Positions 7,264 through 12,011 of a stretch of DNA of 12,011 bases are shown piece after piece; position 1 is the first letter of the stretch, and each line of letters opens with the position of its first letter. The translations under genes and the position numbers were made by a program. The notes under the pieces were generated by a model that saw only the letters and a list, made by a program, of their open reading frames with translations, did no database searches and had not been told where the DNA came from. Origin of the DNA: an uncultured Bacteroidales bacterium (GTDB lineage Bacteria; Bacteroidota; Bacteroidia; Bacteroidales; Muribaculaceae); NCBI GenBank assembly GCA_900549375.1, contig URNY01000085.1:1-12011 (forward strand), given 5' to 3'.

Positions 7264-7748
7264 TACGTCTCTATCACGGCTCCAATCTTGCCATTGAGCA
7301 AATTGACCTCTCACGCAGCAAGCGTGGCAAGGACTTCGGGCAAGGCTTCTATCTCAACGCCAATCCAGACCAAGCTATGGAAATGGCAGTCCGGACAACT
7401 CGATTCCTCGACGAAGGGGTCGCATCTTTATCCTGCTTTGAGTTTGATGAAGACGAAGCGGAACGGAACGGGCTGCACATAAAGATTTTTCCTGATTATT
7501 CAGAGGAATGGGCGGAATTTGTGGTGATGAACCGCAAGAATAACTCCGATGTTCCGACTCATCCTTACGATATTGTAATCGGCCCGATAGCCGATGATAC
7601 GGTTGGCGTTCAGATTCGCCGTTTCATAATGGGCTATCTGTCGGCATCGGCATTGGTCGAAGAACTGAAATTCAAGGGCGACCATGCTGTACAATACTTT
7701 TTCGGTACCCCTAAAGCCATACAACTCTTAAAACGCATCGAATTATGA
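7260..7748 (+). CDS. DUF3990 protein, predicted ADP-ribosyltransferase toxin
   Basis: A 162-residue protein of the DUF3990 family, which I place in the ADP-ribosyltransferase superfamily. It would transfer ADP-ribose from NAD+ to an unknown target (protein or nucleic acid). The first motif LYHGSN supplies His6. The second, KDFGQGFYLN, supplies Tyr31. HPYDIVIGPIADDTVG (101-116) is a family block, and AVQYFFGT places Gln145 where the third catalytic residue (Glu, Asp or Gln) of H-Y-[EDQ] enzymes is expected. The overall length fits a single catalytic domain with no signal peptide or membrane segment, so it is cytoplasmic. It overlaps its upstream and downstream neighbours by 4 nt each, so both flanking small proteins are made in coupled amounts. 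I infer a toxin in a toxin-antitoxin module. A regulatory modifier of the adjacent methyltransferase system is the main alternative. Confidence 0.78.
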   Translation: MIRLYHGSNLAIEQIDLSRSKRGKDFGQGFYLNANPDQAMEMAVRTTRFLDEGVASLSCFEFDEDEAERNGLHIKIFPDYSEEWAEFVVMNRKNNSDVPTHPYDIVIGPIADDTVGVQIRRFIMGYLSASALVEELKFKGDHAVQYFFGTPKAIQLLKRIEL

Positions 7749-7966
7749 CACAAGACATACAGTTTCAAATAGAATGCCTTGCGGCAGAACTTGCCGAGAT
7801 GCTCATGGCGGAATATGGCTGGGACATACACCGCGCCCTTGACGAGCTATATTCATCAGACACCTTCGCAAAGCTCAACGACCCCGAATGTGGCCTCTAC
7901 TATCAGGGTGCAGTCTATATCTTCCAGTTCCTCAAATCCGAAATCGAAACCGGCAAAGTCGCATAA
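7745..7966 (+). CDS. Small helical protein, possible second antitoxin
   Basis: A 73-residue protein I do not recognise with certainty. It is acidic and helical (IECLAAELAEMLMAEYG, IHRALDELYSSD) with a C-terminal part LYYQGAVYIFQFLKSE rich in aromatic residues. Its start overlaps the stop of the DUF3990 gene as ATGA, and it is followed by a 4-nt gap to the methyltransferase. The general layout resembles the DUF3791 protein on the other side (a helix followed by a Leu/Tyr-rich helix near a short acidic loop), so the two may be distant relatives. Role as antitoxin or accessory of the DUF3990 protein is inferred from position only. Confidence 0.6.
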   Translation: MTQDIQFQIECLAAELAEMLMAEYGWDIHRALDELYSSDTFAKLNDPECGLYYQGAVYIFQFLKSEIETGKVA

Positions 7967-7970
7967 TAAT

Positions 7971-10727
7971 ATGGCTAAGAAAACCAAATCATATTCACAG
8001 GTGCAGGCTACCGATGCTTTGGAGCAGCTCGGTAAGCGCGGCACTTCGGCTACGGAGCTCATTTATGATCTCCTGCGCATCTTCGCCGGATATGGCGACG
8101 GGCAGGTGCGCCGTACTAAGGACGGCCCCGGCAATCTTGCTAAAGACGGTGAAACAGTCCTTATCAAGAACCTTGTCGCATATCGCCCGGTTGCTGTCAA
8201 TACCCTCGACGGCAACTGCTCGGCGATGTATGATATTATCAACGACATGCGCGATGATGCGAAGATTGCAAAGCACTCTCCGCGTCTCTACATCGTGAGC
8301 AATGGCATAATGGTTGTGGCATACGACCCCAAAGAAAACGACTGGTACGAAAACAGCATTGAGCTTCTGTGGAAAGACTTTGAGTTTTTCACACCGCTTG
8401 CCGGTATCGAGAAAATACAGTTCACCCAAGAAGCAGAGGCCGATGTCAAGTCAGCCGAGCTGATGGCGAAGCTCTTTGATGATATTCGCCGCTACAACGA
8501 CATCCGCGACCCGCAGACCGTTCATGCGCTCAACGTGTTTATGTCGCGTCTGCTTTTCTGTTTCTTTGCCGAAGACACAGGACTTTTCCCCGAAGACAAC
8601 CTGTTTACCAACACGCTCCGCACTCACACCAAAGAGGACGGCTCCGACCTCGCCGAGTTTATTGATCGTGCTTTCCTTGCCATGTCGACCAACGATCCCG
8701 CAGTGCTTTCTACTTTGCCGAAGCTCTACGAGGTATTCCCTTATGTCAATGGCGGACTGTTCCGCGACCGTTATCCAATACCGGTGCTTTCGCGCCGTGC
8801 CCGCACGTTGATTATCAACTGCGGAGAATACAACTGGCGCGAAATCAACCCCGACATCTTCGGCTCGATGATTCAGTCGGTCGTAACGCCGGAACATCGC
8901 GCAGGTCTCGGTATGCACTACACATCGGTACCGAACATCGAAAAGGTTATACGTCCACTTTTCCTCGACGTTCTCGAAGAAGAATTTGAAGCCGCTTGTG
9001 CTGAGGCTCGCGAAAAGATGGCAAAGAAAGTCAATCACGACCGTGCTTCGCAACGGCTGCGCAATCTACTCGACCGTCTGTCAAATATCAAATTCTTCGA
9101 CCCTGCTTGCGGTAGCGGCAACTTTCTAATCATCACCTATAAACGACTGCGTGAGCTTGAAATCCGCATTTGGAAAGCGATGCGCGAAATTACGGGCATG
9201 GCAATACTGCCATTTCCCAACATCACGCTCACGCAGTTCTACGGCATCGAACTCGATGAATACGCCGCGGAGACTGCCACACTTTCCATGTGGCTCGCCG
9301 AGCATCAGATGAACGTCAAGTTTCAGGAAGAACTCTTTGTCCTCCCCGAAACTTTGCCATTGAAACCATCCGGCCACATAGTCTGCGGCAACGCCTGCCG
9401 CCTCGATTGGAATACCGTCTGCCCCCACACTAACGACGATGAAGTCTATATCATGGGGAATCCGCCATATCTCGGCAGTAAGTTGCAAGATGAATCGCAG
9501 AAAGAGGATATGAAGATTGCACTTGCCGATGTCAAAGACAAAAAAGGTGTTGATTATATCGCCGCGTGGTTTTGGAAAGGTGCTCAATATATTCACAATT
9601 CCAAAGCTAAGTACGCCTTTGTAACGACCAATTCGATAAGCCAAGGCGAACAGGTTGCAATGTTATGGAAGCCGATATTTGACCTTGGCCTTGAAATATT
9701 CTTTGCCCGTACCTCTTTCAAATGGAGCAATAATGCGAAATATAATGCAGCTGTAACTGTTGCCATTATTGGTGTTGAAAATAAATCTTCGACAAAGAAG
9801 CGTCTATTCTATGAGAGAGAAAATTTAACTTTTTCAGTAGATAGAATCAATCCTTACTTGGCCGCATCTGACAATGTTATAGTTGTTAAAACTTACACAG
9901 TTCCCAAAGGATTGCCAAAGGCTGAATTTGGGTGTATGCCTTATGACAATGGTCATCTATTGATGAGTGAATCTGAAAGGGACACAATGCTTGATAATTA
10001 TCCCAAATCAACTGCATTTATCAAACAGATTATGGGGTCTCAGGAATTTTTGAATGATATTCATAGATATTGCCTTTGGATTGATGATGACAAAAGGGAA
10101 ATTGCTGAAACTATTAGGCCTATCAAAGAGCGAATTGCCGCAACCGAAAATTTCCGACTCAATGAAAGCAAGGATGGTGCTTCATTGGCAGACCGACCAC
10201 ACCAGTTCCGTGAACACTATATAATTAACGAAAACAGCAAAGATAAAATTTTAATACCATCTGTTTCATCAGAACGCAGAGAATACATTCCTATTGGCTT
10301 CGTTGATAAGAATATTATTATTTCCAATCTCGCATTTGCCATATACGATGCCGAGAAATGGCTATTTGCATTGCTAACATCCAAAATGCACAATCTTTGG
10401 GTGAGAACTGTTGGTGGACGCTTGAAAACCGATTATCGTTATTCTGCAACTCTTTGCTATAACACCTTTCCATTTCCGAAGTTGACAAAAGCCGAGAAAG
10501 AGGAACTGGAGCGTCTTGCGCAGAATATTCTCAATATCCGTGACGAAAACTTCGACATGACGCTTGGCGAAATGTATAATCCGGAAACCATGCCGGAGGC
10601 GTTGCGCGAAGCCCACCATCAACTCGATCTCGTAGTGGAACGCATCTACCGTCCCCAACCTTTTATCTCCGATGAAGAACGTCTCGAACACCTCTTCAAA
10701 CTATACGCCAAAATGACCAAGAAATGA
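7971..10727 (+). CDS. MmeI-like N6-adenine DNA methyltransferase
   Basis: A 918-residue, gamma-class amino-methyltransferase with the layout and length of MmeI-type (type IIG/IIL) enzymes. The N-terminal region (1-160) corresponds by position to the MmeI nuclease domain, but I find no D-x(n)-E-x-K motif in it. A helical spacer follows (about 160-230, with RLLFCFFAEDTGLFPEDNLF). The methyltransferase core has the SAM-binding motif I DPACGSGNF (377-385) and the catalytic NPPY (497-500) typical of adenine-N6 methylation. A target-recognition region spans roughly 580-825, and a C-terminal tail (FPFPKLTKAEKEELERLAQ, then LREAHHQLDLVVERIYRP) is typical of the family. Start ATG 7971 follows the preceding stop by 4 nt; extending upstream in frame would run through the previous gene. 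The stop overlaps the next start as ATGA. The recognition region is markedly AT-rich (about 35 % GC against 45-60 % around it), implying a swapped domain. It methylates DNA; whether it also cuts is doubtful. Confidence 0.85.
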   Translation: MAKKTKSYSQVQATDALEQLGKRGTSATELIYDLLRIFAGYGDGQVRRTKDGPGNLAKDGETVLIKNLVAYRPVAVNTLDGNCSAMYDIINDMRDDAKIAKHSPRLYIVSNGIMVVAYDPKENDWYENSIELLWKDFEFFTPLAGIEKIQFTQEAEADVKSAELMAKLFDDIRRYNDIRDPQTVHALNVFMSRLLFCFFAEDTGLFPEDNLFTNTLRTHTKEDGSDLAEFIDRAFLAMSTNDPAVLSTLPKLYEVFPYVNGGLFRDRYPIPVLSRRARTLIINCGEYNWREINPDIFGSMIQSVVTPEHRAGLGMHYTSVPNIEKVIRPLFLDVLEEEFEAACAEAREKMAKKVNHDRASQRLRNLLDRLSNIKFFDPACGSGNFLIITYKRLRELEIRIWKAMREITGMAILPFPNITLTQFYGIELDEYAAETATLSMWLAEHQMNVKFQEELFVLPETLPLKPSGHIVCGNACRLDWNTVCPHTNDDEVYIMGNPPYLGSKLQDESQKEDMKIALADVKDKKGVDYIAAWFWKGAQYIHNSKAKYAFVTTNSISQGEQVAMLWKPIFDLGLEIFFARTSFKWSNNAKYNAAVTVAIIGVENKSSTKKRLFYERENLTFSVDRINPYLAASDNVIVVKTYTVPKGLPKAEFGCMPYDNGHLLMSESERDTMLDNYPKSTAFIKQIMGSQEFLNDIHRYCLWIDDDKREIAETIRPIKERIAATENFRLNESKDGASLADRPHQFREHYIINENSKDKILIPSVSSERREYIPIGFVDKNIIISNLAFAIYDAEKWLFALLTSKMHNLWVRTVGGRLKTDYRYSATLCYNTFPFPKLTKAEKEELERLAQNILNIRDENFDMTLGEMYNPETMPEALREAHHQLDLVVERIYRPQPFISDEERLEHLFKLYAKMTKK
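9720..10440 (+). other. AT-rich target-recognition segment inside the methyltransferase gene
   Basis: By hand count, 60-nt blocks across this segment are about 28-42 % GC, while blocks around 9240-9300 and 10560-10620 reach about 58-60 %. Codon choice shifts with it towards A/T-ending codons (gtt, att, aaa, gaa). The segment covers residues about 584-824, where MmeI-like enzymes read their DNA target. I infer a domain exchanged from another source while the catalytic core was kept. Confidence 0.55.
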
Positions 10728-12011
10728 TATCGAAGAAAGAATTACAACGGTTGTTGAACGATTTAGAGAGCGACAGAGTAGAGCGGACCATATCCACTGA
10801 CAAGATGGATAAATTCGGTGAGGCCATCTGCTCTTTCTCCAATGATTTGCCCGACCATCAACGGCCGGGATACCTTATCCTTGGTGCCGATGACAAGACC
10901 GGTCATGTCGTCCCGATCAAGATTACAGATTCGTTGCTTAAGAATGTGGCATCGATTCGTACAGAGGGAAATATCCAGCCTCAGCCGTCAATGACAGTTG
11001 AGAAAGTGGACTTGGACGAAGGGTCTGTAGTGGTTGTTGAAGTGCAGCCCGCACATTTCCCTCCTGTAAAATATAAGGGAAAGATATGTGTAAGAGTCGG
11101 ACCACGACGCGGTGTCGCCAATGAAGATGATGAGCGTAAATTGTATGAAAAGCGTGCATCTCATGTTATGACTTTTGATGCGATGCCATGTATGGGCAGT
11201 ACGATTGACGATCTTGATATCAGGCTATTCAGGCAAATATATCTTCCCAAGGCCTATCCTGAGGATGTGCTTGAGAATGACAAGCGGGATGTGAAATATC
11301 AGCTTCAGTCATTGGGTTTCTATGATATGAAGCATAATTGCCCGACTTATGCCGGCATACTGATGTTTGGCAATCAGGTAGAGCGTAGATTACCGGGGGC
11401 TTATGTCCAGTATGTGCGTTTTGCCGGCAGTGGCCGAGGAGCAGATATTGCCAGCGATTACAAATTCGCCGGTAATCTAATGGTGGTGCTGAATCAGCTT
11501 GATACTTTTGTGTCGACTACTATTGCTAAGAGGCGCCCAGTCCCGGTAAGTGCGTTGAGAGAGGAAAACGTTATTGATTATCCTGCATGGGCTATTCGTG
11601 AATTGCTGATGAATGCGGTATGCCACCGCGACTATGAGGGTAACGGCCCTATTCAATTTTATCAGTATGATGACCGGATAGAGATACTGAATCCCGGTGG
11701 ACTATACGGCAAAGCTAATCCACGCAATTTTCCGTGGGTGAATGATTATCGTAACGGAGTTATTGCCGAGGCGATGAAGGTGATTGGTTTTGTCAATCGA
11801 TTCAGTCGTGGAGTGCAACGCGTGCAGGAAGAATTAAAGACCAATGGCAATGATGAGGCTGTTTTTGACCTCGATCTTGAAACCGCCTTTCTTGTAAAGG
11901 TAAACGTGTCCAAGAAATCTTTTGTATCAAGCAGTGGAGCAAAAGATGGAGCAAAGGATGGAGCAAAGGATGGAGCAAAGGATGGAGCAAAGGATGGAGC
12001 AAAGGATGGAG
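10724..12011 (+). CDS. AlbA_2 (Schlafen-like) and HATPase_c_4 protein, 3' end outside window
   Basis: At least 429 residues, open at the window edge. The N-terminal AlbA_2/Schlafen-like domain spans roughly 10-145: ESDRVERT at 15-22, GYLILGADDKTG at 49-60, VEVQPAHFPPVKYKGKICVRVG near 105-127. Glu15, Glu20 and Asp56/57 are spaced much like the three catalytic acids of Schlafen-family RNases. A HATPase_c_4 module follows, with AIRELLMNAVCHRDY (290-304, N-box Glu293 and Asn297) and IEILNPGG (319-326). From residue 405 there is a repeated Gly-Ala-Lys-Asp tract, and in relatives a C-terminal winged helix usually follows. Such proteins are commonly annotated as ATP-binding transcriptional regulators, and similar genes accompany many defence operons. 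The start at 10724 overlaps the methyltransferase stop as ATGA, so the two are translated together. It may be a regulator or the nuclease partner of the methyltransferase. Confidence 0.82.
   Translation, partial: MISKKELQRLLNDLESDRVERTISTDKMDKFGEAICSFSNDLPDHQRPGYLILGADDKTGHVVPIKITDSLLKNVASIRTEGNIQPQPSMTVEKVDLDEGSVVVVEVQPAHFPPVKYKGKICVRVGPRRGVANEDDERKLYEKRASHVMTFDAMPCMGSTIDDLDIRLFRQIYLPKAYPEDVLENDKRDVKYQLQSLGFYDMKHNCPTYAGILMFGNQVERRLPGAYVQYVRFAGSGRGADIASDYKFAGNLMVVLNQLDTFVSTTIAKRRPVPVSALREENVIDYPAWAIRELLMNAVCHRDYEGNGPIQFYQYDDRIEILNPGGLYGKANPRNFPWVNDYRNGVIAEAMKVIGFVNRFSRGVQRVQEELKTNGNDEAVFDLDLETAFLVKVNVSKKSFVSSSGAKDGAKDGAKDGAKDGAKDGAKDG
11936..12011 (+). repeat. 12-bp tandem repeat coding Gly-Ala-Lys-Asp
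   Basis: Six complete copies of GGAGCAAAGGAT run from 11936 to 12007, and a seventh begins at 12008 and leaves the window. The first copy differs by one base (AAAGAT in place of AAGGAT); the other five are identical. The unit is a multiple of three, so gain or loss of copies keeps the frame and changes only the length of a flexible charged linker after the HATPase module. Confidence 0.95.

Noticed and set aside
7779..7970. 64-residue N-terminal extension of the methyltransferase frame
   Set aside because: It lies almost entirely inside the preceding small gene in another frame, has low-complexity Ser-rich sequence, and the family-like sequence starts at ATG 7971.
11936..12011. CRISPR array
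   Set aside because: The 12-bp units are directly contiguous with no spacers and lie in frame within a coding sequence.

Overview
The window is a Bacteroidales-type genome fragment. I infer this from the TonB-dependent receptor with a carboxypeptidase-regulatory-like N-domain, a lipoprotein with a Bacteroides-style surface-export signal (Cys-Ser-Asp-Asp-Asp), TAnnTTTG-like promoter elements, and AT-rich leaders with no clear Shine-Dalgarno. The moderately GC-rich codon use (about 50-60 % in most core genes, counted by hand) would suit Muribaculaceae or a relative, but I cannot fix the genus. Everything identified is on the + strand.

Region 1 (about 1-6505) is a five-gene uptake operon: TonB-dependent receptor, surface beta-propeller lipoprotein, ABC substrate-binding lipoprotein, FecCD-type permease and ABC ATPase. 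The gaps are 34, 33 and 34 nt, then an ATGA overlap. Order and families fit a Bacteroidetes vitamin B12 (cobalamin) locus, BtuB-BtuG-BtuF-BtuC-BtuD. BtuG would capture the ligand at the surface and BtuB would move it across the outer membrane. BtuF would hand it to BtuCD in the inner membrane. Heme or siderophore uptake is not excluded by sequence alone.

Region 2 (6506-6826) has no gene. It holds a strong Rho-independent terminator (6665-6702) and a possible promoter/operator for the next operon. Composition changes here, and it looks like the junction between the core operon and an accessory island.

Region 3 (6827 to beyond 12011) is a six-gene operon with 2-nt and 4-nt gaps and three ATGA overlaps. 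In order it encodes a small XRE-type DNA-binding protein, a DUF3791 protein, a DUF3990 protein of the ADP-ribosyltransferase fold, a second small helical protein, a 918-residue MmeI-like adenine DNA methyltransferase with no nuclease motif I can see, and an AlbA_2/Schlafen-like protein with a HATPase_c_4 module. The last gene runs off the window inside a 12-bp tandem repeat. I read this as an anti-phage or self-protection island in which an ADP-ribosyltransferase toxin-antitoxin module is wired into a DNA-modification operon, with the Schlafen-like protein as a possible restricting effector. That combination is the most interesting part of the window. The target-recognition segment of the methyltransferase is an AT-rich island inside a GC-richer gene, and the 12-bp repeat could change protein length in frame. 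Both suggest specificity or activity that evolves by recombination or slippage.
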